From positions 8,683 through 19,493 of the forward strand of contig QZLH01001647.1 in assembly GCA_003833135.1 (NCBI GenBank): DNA of 10,811 nt, given 5' to 3'. This stretch comes from Oehlia diaphana (Eukaryota > Glomeromycota > Glomeromycetes > Glomerales > Glomeraceae). Position numbers and translations under genes: made by a program. The notes beneath the pieces are model-generated. The model ran no database searches, had not been told where the DNA came from, and saw only the letters and a list, made by a program, of their open reading frames with translations. Below, piece by piece: positions 1-7,027 of the stretch; the stretch's first letter is position 1; each line of letters opens with the position of its first letter.

Positions 1-5
1 ATACT

Positions 6-143
6 GGACAAATTCTGGATATGTCAAAAATTTCAAGTATCAAACCTGTAGCAAAAAGTAGACATTTTCCGGACAATTTCTGGACATTCCAGATTTATTC
101 TGGACAGTTTCCGGACATTTTGTAGACATTTTCCGGACATTTA
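6..143. repeat. 11-bp tandem array, GGACATTTTCC type
   Basis: GGACA or AGACA cores begin at 6, 60, 71, 82, 102, 113, 124 and 134. From 60 onward the spacing is 11 bp or close to it, with one degenerate unit near 93. The unit reads roughly GGACATTTTCC or GGACAATTTCT. A 17-base string recurs exactly at 59-75 and 123-139. The array probably continues to the left of the window, since a related unit sits at 6-16. No coding frame is evident. It is a simple minisatellite; the 11-bp period is close to one helical turn, but I infer no function from that. Confidence 0.75.
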
Positions 144-330
144 TTTTTTATAGGGAAAGAAATCTGAAATAAATTCTTTTTTATTAAATATCAAATGAAA
201 AATTTTTTTTTTTATTAAAAAATGACTTTTTTCTGGAATGCAAGAATAATTAATAAAAAAAATCCACTCTCATCCATATTCGTTTAGAAAACTTTAACTT
301 AATAAAGAAACTTCTTACATCAACATCAAT

Positions 331-444
331 TATCGCCGTTTTCAAAATGATTTACGCAGTTAAATTTGATTAAAACCAGACGAATATTGGTATTCGATAT
401 ACAATCACAAATAAAATGCGTACACCATTTTGAAAACGGCGATA
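331..444. mobile_element. MITE-like foldback element, about 110 bp, flanked by TA
   Basis: The left arm at 330-349 (ttatcgccgttttcaaaatg) is matched exactly in reverse complement by the right arm at 426-445. Pairing resumes after three bases with TACGCA, and the centre is a perfect 6-bp stem with a TTGG loop (381-396). The whole element can therefore fold into one long imperfect hairpin. The ends can be read as TCGCCG...CGGCGA flanked by TA on both sides (331-332 and 443-444), as expected for a Tc1/mariner-type non-autonomous element. Because the TA could also be part of the arms, the superfamily is an inference. No transposase is present. Confidence 0.75.
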
Positions 445-584
445 AAATATTTTAAAAAATCCACAAATATTTTCTCATATCGAATTCATGCACCTTGCAT
501 TTTTTTCTTGATTAAGCCCTCATCGTAGTATAAAAAACTTGATATATTTATTGCGCATTTGTCCCTACAACTCTTTTAAAAGTA

Positions 585-656
585 AATTACCATGAGGAAT
601 AAAATTTATGCGTTAACCAGTTAAAAAAAAAAAAAAATTTACCATGAGGCATAAAA
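585..656 (+). repeat. Direct repeat pair around a poly-A tract
   Basis: A roughly 20-bp sequence containing TTACCATGAGG occurs at 585-604 and 636-656, differing mainly at one internal base (GGAATAAAA versus GGCATAAAA) and one indel. The second copy follows a 15-base run of A. This could be a local duplication or the flanks of a decayed poly-A-tailed insertion. The spacer is too short to hold an element that I can name. Confidence 0.5.
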
Positions 657-717
657 CACTGCTTTTTTGGTTGGATCTGCTTGACTAAAATAGGATTAGA
701 TTAGGATTTCTACTCCA

Positions 718-755
718 TTTAGATCATAAATTTATATTGTGTAACACAATCTAAA
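718..755. repeat. Nested inverted repeat
   Basis: TTTAGAT at 718-724 pairs with ATCTAAA at 749-755. Inside it ATTGTGT (736-742) pairs with ACACAAT (744-750) around a single A. The outer and inner stems share a few bases on the right, so they are alternative or cruciform-like pairings. No gene or element is tied to it. Confidence 0.4.
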
Positions 756-1202
756 TTAAACTTTTTTTTGGAAAAAATTATTTCCACCTTTAGGTTTGAT
801 TTATTTAATGACATGTGGCAGTACCTAGATTATTTAACCTATTGTAAAAAAAAAATGCCATGCATGAGGGCTAAAGTATTTTTCTTTCTTTCTTTCATAC
901 AACCAACCTTCTTTTTACTTGTAAGTTATATGAATTTGACCCATTTTAAGAAATATTTATTTTGTTTTATTTATTTTTTTTAATAACATCTTTTTTTTTT
1001 TGTATGATATAATATCGTTTATTTTTCATGGATAAATAACATGAAAGTTTTTTTTTAAATTCGTGGTTGTAAATAAAATGTATTTGTATTAATTGTATTG
1101 AAAATGATGGTAATGATGAAAAAATTTTTTTTTATGAAATTTCATATATCCCTATAAGGAAGTAATAAGATATCGTTATGTAAGAAATAATTTATGTACT
1201 CT
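756..1202. other. A/T-rich stretch without a supported gene
   Basis: This stretch has long T runs and a pyrimidine tract (TTCTTTCTTTCTTTC near 890). A 71-codon open frame at 768-983 on the plus strand is rich in Phe, Tyr and Leu, as expected from T-rich DNA. It has no motif I recognise, and I treat it as chance. Confidence 0.5.
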
Positions 1203-1312
1203 CCCTGCAAAAAAATGTTGATCCGTGTTTTATATTTCCATGTTGTTTTCCGGGAATGTATCATTTTCATGTAACGCTGGCCGGAATTACAAATCTGGCC
1301 AAAATTATCTAA
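1203..1312. repeat. Composite fragment of a dispersed repeat
   Basis: The 37 bases at 1203-1239 (starting CCCTGCAAAAAAATG) match, with few changes, the reverse complement of 3072-3106, which is the right arm of the foldback element further on. About 40 bases later come two 18-bp tandem units starting with CTGGCC at 1277 and 1295. The stretch TAACG..CCGGAATTACAAATC (1272-1295) is shared with 3109-3129. A minus-strand open frame of 61 codons (1142-1327) crosses this repeat and is probably accidental. No second terminal arm is visible, so the element looks truncated. Confidence 0.55.
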
Positions 1313-1536
1313 GACCGAAACTTTCATAATTCCAATATTTTTTTTTTAAAACAATTTCATATAATTTCAGCATTGTCTCAGACTCTTGATTAACATTTCT
1401 TTGTAAATTAACTAATTATGAAATTTTGGATAAGATATTTTTATATACAGCTAAAAACTTCTATAGATAGATGTTGTTGAGTTAGTAAGACAATTTTTAA
1501 TATGTTAAAAAGGATTTGTTTCTTGTTACAAAAATT
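1313..1536. other. A/T-rich spacer, nothing recognised
   Basis: I see no repeat, RNA gene or credible coding frame here. Confidence 0.4.
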
Positions 1537-1683
1537 AAAGAATCATTTGAATCAAATTATATAACACTAAGATTTTAATTTTTTAAAAAAGTTGTTATAA
1601 TTATAATAACTCAATTTTTTGTAATTTGATCTGAATAATTTTCATTTAAAAATTTGAACATTTGAATGCGAAAATGATTCTTT
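1537..1683. repeat. Foldback with 12-bp perfect ends and central palindrome
   Basis: AAAGAATCATTT at 1537-1548 is the exact reverse complement of 1672-1683. A 20-bp palindrome with one mismatched pair lies near the middle (1591-1610). The intervening arms match only loosely, so this may be an old MITE or a chance pairing in A/T-rich sequence. No target-site duplication is clear. Confidence 0.4.
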
Positions 1684-1874
1684 GTTTAGTAAATTATTAC
1701 ATTTTAAACTTCAGTTGATTCAACATATGATGTAAGTGTTTTCAGTTTCAGTATTTAAAATGTTTGTCTATGGTCGTACTTTATATAATACGACGGATTT
1801 ACAAATTATTATAGAAACAAGTATATATATATTTTTTTTTATTAAAGTTACGGTGTTATACAAAAAAATAAATA
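1684..1874. other. A/T-rich spacer, nothing recognised
   Basis: It includes a short (AT)n run near 1821-1830 followed by a T run. No gene or RNA feature is seen. Confidence 0.4.
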
Positions 1875-2026
1875 AAAGATTCATCCGGATTCCGTTTTAA
1901 ACCAGATATTTTCATCCGTATTATAATCCAGATGAAAACCGCAAAATCCGGATATCAAAAAAAAAAAAATATCCGGATCGATCCAGATCGAGCCAGATAC
2001 GGGTCGAATCACTAGGCACTGCCTAG
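1875..2026. repeat. CCGGAT/CCAGAT motif cluster with poly-A-loop hairpin
   Basis: The hexamers CCGGAT, CCAGAT and close variants occur many times between about 1884 and 2000. ATCCGGATAT (1946-1955) and ATATCCGGAT (1969-1978) form a perfect 10-bp stem around a 13-base loop that is almost all A. The cluster ends in CTAGGCA-C-TGCCTAG (2012-2026), a perfect 7-bp inverted repeat. This looks like a degenerate simple repeat forming the edge or tail of a dispersed element. Its function is unknown. Confidence 0.6.
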
Positions 2027-2039
2027 GTAAGTGTATAAA

Positions 2040-2500
2040 ATTTTTAAGTATTTTAATTTATTGCGGTCGGAATGACCTTAAAAAGTGGGGTTTATTAGGG
2101 GATTAGCGTCCGCGATGACGTTAAACTAGTTTGGTTATTTTTACTTATTAGTTATTTTTATTGGTTTGATTATTTCATTTGAATCGGGTAACTAATCTTG
2201 ATGACGGGAATACTTTACATAATCGTGACGAAGGGGAAAGGGTTAATTGATATGAGCCCTTTAAAAAGAAATTATTTTATCTTTGAACTTCTAAAGGGGA
2301 AATCATTAATTTTATTTTTGAATGAATGTATTTCTTAGAATTCGATTAGGATAAGACTTAGAATTTATTTATTTTCTTTTATTTTATTATTAACTTTTAT
2401 TTTTATTATGAAACTCTGGAATTTTATAATAAAGGATTATTTTGTAGCTTGCGGTGGCAAACGTCGTTATATTTACATGAGGGGGTCCAAACTTAACAAG
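2040..2500. other. Less A+T-rich segment, possible retroelement remnant
   Basis: Compared with its flanks this segment has many G-rich words (AAAAAGTGGGG, TTAGGGGATTAG, GACGAAGGGGAAAGGG, GAGGGGGTCC) and CG dinucleotides, which are rare elsewhere in the window. It has no open frame above about 60 codons in any frame. Near the right side TTATAATAAAGG resembles a polyadenylation signal. These traits would fit an LTR or the 3' untranslated tail of a retroelement, but I see no TG...CA ends, primer-binding site or coding remnant. The call stays open. Confidence 0.35.
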
Positions 2501-2564
2501 TTTTATAAAGTTCCAAGTAAAAAGTAATTTTACTTTGCATTTTCAGTATAAAAACTTTATAAAA
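2501..2564. repeat. Two-stem hairpin
   Basis: TTTTATAAAGTT (2501-2512) pairs perfectly with AACTTTATAAAA (2553-2564). Inside it AAGTAAAA (2515-2522) pairs with TTTTACTT (2528-2535) around a five-base loop. It lies at the right edge of the less A+T-rich segment and may belong to it. Confidence 0.5.
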
Positions 2565-3010
2565 AAATCATATCCAAATTATAAATTTAATTTGAATAAA
2601 AAATTATTTTAATCAAAGCTAGACGATGACATTTGCTTATTTTTTACATAAGCTTTTTTTTTGTCTTTACGCTAGGAAAATAATTTTTAGATTAATAATA
2701 ATATTATATTGTCTAGTAAATATGGTAAATGAAAGAAATGTAAGGTATTTCATAATATCCGTATAGATAGTAAATTATTATTACGAAGTTGACCAATATT
2801 GAAGGAACTTATTTTACGATATTTTATATAATTTTTGTATCGATAGATGCATTTGAGATCATGATAATCATATCTTCCATATTACCTTTGCACTAATCGT
2901 AAAAAAAATTAAGAATGAATATAGTGCTCAAATAGTAAATGGACCTTGTATTAACAAATCCATTTCTATAATAAAAAAAAATATTAACAAATGTTTTCAA
3001 AAAAGACAAT
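2565..3010. other. A/T-rich intergenic stretch, nothing recognised
   Basis: No coding frame, RNA gene or clear repeat is visible apart from short homopolymer runs. Confidence 0.4.
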
Positions 3011-3106
3011 CTCCTTACAAAAAATTTTATCCATTATTTCTGTAAAAACTCCGTAAATATGAGCCTTTTACGGAAATATAAAAAACGGATCGACTTTTTT
3101 ACAGGG
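3011..3106. mobile_element. MITE-like foldback element, about 96 bp
   Basis: The left end (CTCCTTACAAAAAA... with ATCC near 3029) and the reverse complement of the right end (CCCTGTAAAAAA... with ATCC) are related imperfect terminal inverted repeats. The core is a perfect 8-bp stem, TCCGTAAA with TTTACGGA, around a nine-base loop (3050-3074). The right arm recurs at 1203-1239, so the sequence is dispersed. I found no convincing target-site duplication and no coding capacity, so transposon family is unassigned. Confidence 0.6.
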
Positions 3107-3478
3107 TCTAACGTTCCGAAATTACAAATCACATAATTTATATTAACTGAATAAAATATTATCTTAAATAAATTAAAAATGAAATAAAATTATAAAAATA
3201 AATTAGCTCGCATTTAATTTAATAAAAAGAACAACGAAAAATAATTTAATGAAAATTCTTTATTTACAAGAAGGATTAATTATAAATATTCAATATATCT
3301 TTTTTAATAAAACCTAACCTTAAAGAATATTAATCAAAAAAAGGTAATTTTTTTGATCATAATAATAATTGAAAGTTGAATTATCTGCAGTTGTGTGCCG
3401 CTAAAATTGACTATACTTGGGTTGTTTTATTAATAATCCTAAATCTACGTTAACGTTAAATGCAATTTAAACTCTTTA
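3107..3478. other. A/T-rich intergenic stretch
   Basis: Its first 23 bases (TAACGTTCCGAAATTACAAATC, 3109-3130) are shared with 1272-1295. The remainder shows no gene or repeat I can support, and it does not align by eye with the sequence left of the second gene's 3' flank. Confidence 0.4.
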
Positions 3479-3796
3479 TTTTCATAACCTGTTTATATCA
3501 AAATATCAAGAGATAATGAATATTCTCTTTACAAGAAATTTAAAGCATATGATCAAATTTATATCAAAATTTGTACTTTATAACTGAGTGTTTCCCAGTT
3601 TTAATACTCAATATTTAATGTCAAAGTTAAAAATGTAAAAAGATTGCTTTATTTAATATCTCGATTATGTGATATTAATAAAAATCTTAATTATCCTAAT
3701 AATTAATTAATAAAAAATATACTACTTACGCAACTAATTTACGTATTTATAATATATTAGCACAATTATTTTGATAAAATTGCACCTAATTTCTAA
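3479..3796 (-). repeat. 3' flank of gene 1, homologous to 6836-7027
   Basis: AGAAATTTAAAGCATATGATCAAATTTATATC...TTTGTACTTTATAACTGA (3534 onward) aligns with AGAAATTTAAAG...TTTGTACTTTACAACTGA (6898 onward), and weaker similarity runs back to about 3480 and 6836. This marks the 3' side of the duplicated segment. Copy 1 is longer, so there is an indel between the matching block and the stop codon. On the minus strand AATAAA is present at 3648-3653, roughly 145 bases after the stop. It is a possible but unproven polyadenylation signal. Confidence 0.55.
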
Positions 3797-5209
3797 TCAC
3801 TTTTTATGAGGCTGAATTCGAAAGCGACCAGGATAATATAAAGATACTACTGGATGAAGTTTTGATGGTAAATTCCATTCTGATACTTCTCGATACTTTA
3901 TACCTTTGATCGTAAAAGAACAAGTTCTCTTATTCATATCTAAATGAACTGTAACTTTTGTGCCATCTCCAAATGAAGGACAATAATTTTCTATACTAAT
4001 TCCAGAATTACGAACACAACCATTAGAACCTAATACCCATCCAGTAGATTGTAATCCTGCAGCCATTTCATAATTGAAATTTTCTGATGCACATACTCCG
4101 ACCCAAGAACGATAGCTTTGTTTCTCAATAATAACATCCCATTCAAAAATGTCTTTATTTTCTAATGTCATCTTAGTTCGAGCACTTTGGTGTCTGACAA
4201 TACTTTCTGATGCTTGTACAATTTTTCCGTTATCCTCAATAATAAGTTTTGATCCGCATGCTAACACATCCCAAACATAATTAATAATTTGTGGTCTTCC
4301 ACGAATATCACTTAAATTTAAATTATTTAATAATGCTATATTTCGATAAGCACAACAAACTATTTCAATTGGAATAATTTTTAGTGGTTCAATGAAATTG
4401 GCTATTATGTGAGTTTTAATCCTTCTGAAATCAATATATTTAACCAAAGGTTCTAGTTCCTTAGTAATTTTTTGATGATCAATAAGAAATTTATTTTCTA
4501 TTTCAATCACTTCAATTGAACTTTCAATTTGTTCTAAAGTTGGTAACCGTCCCATAAGACTTCTGCATGCTTCATCAGAGACTTGTTTTGCTGCTAGAAT
4601 TGCACTATACCAAAAAACTTCATATTCACGAGTTGCAAAGGGTATATCTTTCTTCTCGTATGTGAAAGATAAAAGATATTTAAGACCTGTAATAGACAAT
4701 CTACCAAACTCAATATTGTTTAATGGTATATTCGCTACTGCATCTACCAATAAATTAAGAAGAATATTATCTTCTGTTAATAGATTTGATTCCATTGTTT
4801 CCGAAATTTTAGATAGTAACTCTGGAGAATAATTTTTTGCAAAATTAGTACTCTTAATTGTTTTCTTAATAAAATTCTGAAGATCTGATAATTGAAAATA
4901 ATCTGCAGCGTAAAAAGCTTCAATTGTATTATCTTTTGTTAAAGTTCCTTCTTTAACTGATCCAGTATAAATATATTCTAATATAATCTCCATACCAACC
5001 GAATTAATTTTTGGAAAAGAAATTTGATTTTCATAAGTTTCTTTCATTCCATTATAAAGTAAACTATCAAATACTTCGGATCTTGAAGCTAAAATTGCTC
5101 TACAACCATATAATTTCTTTTCATTTTCACATAAAATTACTATATCACTATATTTTGGATTATTTACTAATAATCTTAAATCTTGTTCTAATGAATATCC
5201 TCTTGTCAT
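3797..5209 (-). CDS. BTB/POZ-BACK-SPRY domain protein (copy 1)
   Basis: This is an intact 470-residue protein without introns, ending in TGA. Residues 19-117 form a BTB/POZ domain: SDIVILCENEKKLYGCRAIL, then ASRSEVFDSLLYNGMKE and ILEYIYTGSV. Residues about 125-290 look like a BACK-type helical linker (FGRLSITGLKYLLS, FATREYEVFWYSAILAAK, LEPLVKYIDF). Residues about 315-468 form a SPRY/B30.2-like domain (IFEWDVIIEK, WVGVCASENF, FGDGTKVTVHLDMNKRTCSF, PVVSLYYPGRFRI). There is no signal peptide or membrane segment, so it is probably cytosolic or nuclear. Proteins of this plan commonly serve as dimeric adaptors for cullin-3 ubiquitin ligases, with the C-terminal domain binding the target. That role is inferred, and no substrate can be named. 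The start is supported because copy 2 begins with the same MTRGYSLE. Indels relative to copy 2 are all multiples of three. Confidence 0.93.
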   Translation of the reverse strand: MTRGYSLEQDLRLLVNNPKYSDIVILCENEKKLYGCRAILASRSEVFDSLLYNGMKETYENQISFPKINSVGMEIILEYIYTGSVKEGTLTKDNTIEAFYAADYFQLSDLQNFIKKTIKSTNFAKNYSPELLSKISETMESNLLTEDNILLNLLVDAVANIPLNNIEFGRLSITGLKYLLSFTYEKKDIPFATREYEVFWYSAILAAKQVSDEACRSLMGRLPTLEQIESSIEVIEIENKFLIDHQKITKELEPLVKYIDFRRIKTHIIANFIEPLKIIPIEIVCCAYRNIALLNNLNLSDIRGRPQIINYVWDVLACGSKLIIEDNGKIVQASESIVRHQSARTKMTLENKDIFEWDVIIEKQSYRSWVGVCASENFNYEMAAGLQSTGWVLGSNGCVRNSGISIENYCPSFGDGTKVTVHLDMNKRTCSFTIKGIKYREVSEWNLPSKLHPVVSLYYPGRFRIQPHKK

Positions 5210-5400
5210 TTCTTAAAATTTTTTAAAAAGAAAAAAAATTTTTAATGAATCTATTTTTGGGATTGAAATGCAATATTTATATAGTTTGGCACTAATTTGT
5301 ACTATGTTATGCAAAACTATATTAAAAAAGGAAATTGTTTATTTGACGTACAAGTATATCATATTGAGACTTTAACTGCGCCTTCATCATAATTCTGATA
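5210..5400 (-). promoter_or_regulatory. Conserved 5' flank of gene 1 with TATA-like box
   Basis: Reading the minus strand, TATATAAATAT lies at 5273-5283, about 64-74 bases before the ATG, a reasonable place for a core promoter. Further upstream two blocks are nearly unchanged in the second gene: 5294-5340 (matches 8511-8558 with about one substitution and one indel) and CTGCGCCTTCATCAT at 5376-5390 (identical at 8583-8597). Conservation of these blocks in otherwise drifting A/T-rich DNA suggests either recent duplication or retained control sites. No transcription factor is assigned. Confidence 0.5.
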
Positions 5401-5970
5401 ATCAAGCTTTTTGAATTTGGAATTTAAATTTTATAAAATAAAATTCGTTTCTAAAATATATTTTGGATTAATTTATTGAAATTTATTCAGAATTATAGGT
5501 TTCTATTATAATATTTTATTAAGACAAAGTTTTATTTTTTTTTGATTAGTTTTCAAGTTGAAATCTTGAGTTATCTCGTAGCATACTATATATATATTAG
5601 AAGAATTATATTCTAAACTTTTTAACTCAATATAGATAATTTATTATATTGTTCATCATTCTTGATTTTCACGTCTTAATAATCTCGATAGTCTAAAAAT
5701 TTCAATTTTATCATATAATTATGTTTTATCATTTCATTAATACTAACTTGGTAGGAAAGGAATTCTAGGTCATCAAGATCATGTTTAGCCATTAAAGAAA
5801 ATATAAGAAAATTTAAATATTCTTGCTTGGGAATCTTGATTGTAAATTTTTTTTATAATCTTATCTATATTGAATTTTTGGAATACTGTTATTAAAGCAG
5901 AAGAGAAAATGTAACATTATAGTTCTTTATTAAAATAATATTTTAATAATATAATAAATATATTATTTAC
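5401..5970 (-). repeat. 5' flanking blocks of copy 1, homologous to copy 2
   Basis: About 5456-5635 aligns with 8633-8812 (for example CAAGTTG..A..TCTTGA.TTAT and AAACTTTTTAA). About 5840-5965 aligns with 9830-9965, including TACTTGCTTGG versus TTCTTGCTTGG and GCAGAAGAGAAAATGTAACATT versus GCAGAAGAGACAATGTAACATT, then TATATTATTTACAGTA. The order and orientation are the same in both copies. No coding frame is evident, so this is duplicated noncoding flank. Confidence 0.6.
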
Positions 5971-6206
5971 AGTATGATTCATTATATCACAAAATTTCGG
6001 ATTATAAAAAAAAGAGCTTTTTTTTAGTAGCACCACAAATACTGATACTAACATTATTATAAAGAATTATAAAAATTATTTAATTTAAATTTTTTTTATA
6101 ATCTTTAGCCAAACCTAAACTAGAAATCTTATCATATAATCAATTTTTAATTGCAAAATTGACCTTCCAAAAGATTTGTGTGATGTCAACAAAATATTAA
6201 CTATTG
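5971..6206. other. A/T-rich spacer between flanking blocks
   Basis: I could not align this stretch with the corresponding part of copy 2 (9966-10515). No gene, RNA or structured repeat is recognised. Confidence 0.4.
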
Positions 6207-6290
6207 AAATTTTGATGGATATAAAAATTTGAAAATATTCAAAACTAAATCAAAGCAAGACTTTTTACAAATCAAACTTGTACTACTAAC
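6207..6290 (-). repeat. Block shared with 10516-10590
   Basis: TTGATGGATATAAAAATTTG...ATCAAAGCAAGACTTTTTACAAATCAAACTTGTACT is closely matched at 10516-10590 (TTGATGGATATAGAAATTG...ATCAAAGCAAGACTTTTTGCAAATTTAATTTGTACT). It abuts the BTB relic on the relic's downstream side. It may therefore be decayed coding sequence of the relic rather than flank; a weak match to the TTTTTTGCAAAATTAGTACT stretch of the intact genes hints at that. Confidence 0.55.
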
Positions 6291-6296
6291 GAATAT

Positions 6297-6573
6297 CATA
6301 AGATCTGAATAATTAAATATTATCAGCAGCGTAAAATGATCCATTTGTATTATCTTTTGTCGAATATTCTTTTTTAATTGATACAATACAAATATATTCT
6401 AATATAATCTTCATTCCGGATAAATTAATTATTAGAAAAAAAATTTTATTCTCATTCATCCCATGATAAAGCCAATACCTCGTGATCTTACTGCTAAAAT
6501 TGATCTATAAGCGTTTAATTTCTTTTCATTTTCACATTAAAATTTCTATATCATTATACTTTAACGAATATCC
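6297..6573 (-). pseudogene. Broken BTB-domain relic related to the two genes
   Basis: On the minus strand this stretch aligns with the BTB-coding part of both intact genes, roughly their residues 8-110. Shared DNA includes TTTAATTTCTTTTCATTTTCACAT, TATAAATATATTCTAATATAATCT-like and GCAGCGTAAAA segments on the plus strand. Readable protein remnants include TKDNT and FYAAD in one frame, soon followed by a stop. An extra T after TTCACAT shifts the frame, about 35 bases near the 5' end are missing, no ATG is present at the expected place, and no BACK or SPRY part follows. A 61-codon open frame at 6201-6386 runs over it in a different frame and is accidental. Confidence in homology is high; whether it is transcribed is unknown. 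Confidence 0.85.
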
Positions 6574-6835
6574 AAAAATATTTCAAGAATAAAAGTAATC
6601 TTATATAGTGATTTAACTAAACTAGTTATTTATAAATAAAATTGCAGTGTTTAGTAAAGAACTTTAATGACAAAGACGAATGATCTGGAACCTGGATCAA
6701 CTTACATAAAAAGATATTGGTCAAATGATGTCATTACCAGATTATTAAATCACGATCATCATATTATAAACTAATCTGTCACTGCGAACGTTATCAAATA
6801 ATAAAGGTAGTAATTTAAACTCATATTCCATAACA
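6574..6835. other. Intergenic spacer with a small hairpin
   Basis: TGGTCAAATGA-TG-TCATTACCA (about 6718-6739) forms a short imperfect hairpin. I see no promoter-like block homologous to the intact genes upstream of the relic, and no gene. Confidence 0.4.
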
Positions 6836-7027
6836 CTTTCATGACCTAATTACATCAAAATTTTATTTTAAGAATTATTGGACAAATTCTTTTCATAAGA
6901 AATTTAAAGTACGTAATTAAATTTGTCAACATTTGTACTTTACAACTGAAATTTAGAAAAAAGAAATTAATTGTCAAGTGGCATTTAATTGGGTTCGTAG
7001 GTTTATATTATAAAATTACACTAGTTT
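6836..7027 (-). repeat. 3' flank of gene 2, homologous to 3479-3796
   Basis: AGAAATTTAAAG...AAATTTG and TTTGTACTTTACAACTGA at 6898-6950 match the 3' flank of gene 1. The final bases before the stop codon (TAGTTTCTAATTACTTTGATGAGG versus TAATTTCTAATCACTTTTTATGAGG) also align. This fixes the 3' boundary of the duplicated segment at or beyond about 6836. Confidence 0.55.

Noticed and set aside
768..983. Plus-strand open frame of 71 codons
   Set aside because: Its composition follows the T-rich DNA (Phe, Tyr, Leu), it has no domain or homolog I recognise, and nothing around it looks like a promoter or gene structure.
1142..1327. Minus-strand open frame of 61 codons
   Set aside because: It spans a dispersed repeat fragment and its tandem 18-bp units, so coding is unlikely.
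2001..2012. GGGTCGAATCA, resembling a Pol III B box of a tRNA or SINE
   Set aside because: No matching A box or cloverleaf lies upstream, and the area is dominated by CCGGAT/CCAGAT motifs.
2012..2032. CTAG followed by GTAAGT, resembling a 5' splice site
   Set aside because: No exon-like coding frame ends there and the bases belong to a repeat-derived inverted repeat.
5011..5226. Plus-strand open frame opposite the start of gene 1, and its counterpart at 8296-8640 opposite gene 2
   Set aside because: Both lie antisense to conserved BTB codons, and their similarity is explained by the sense genes.
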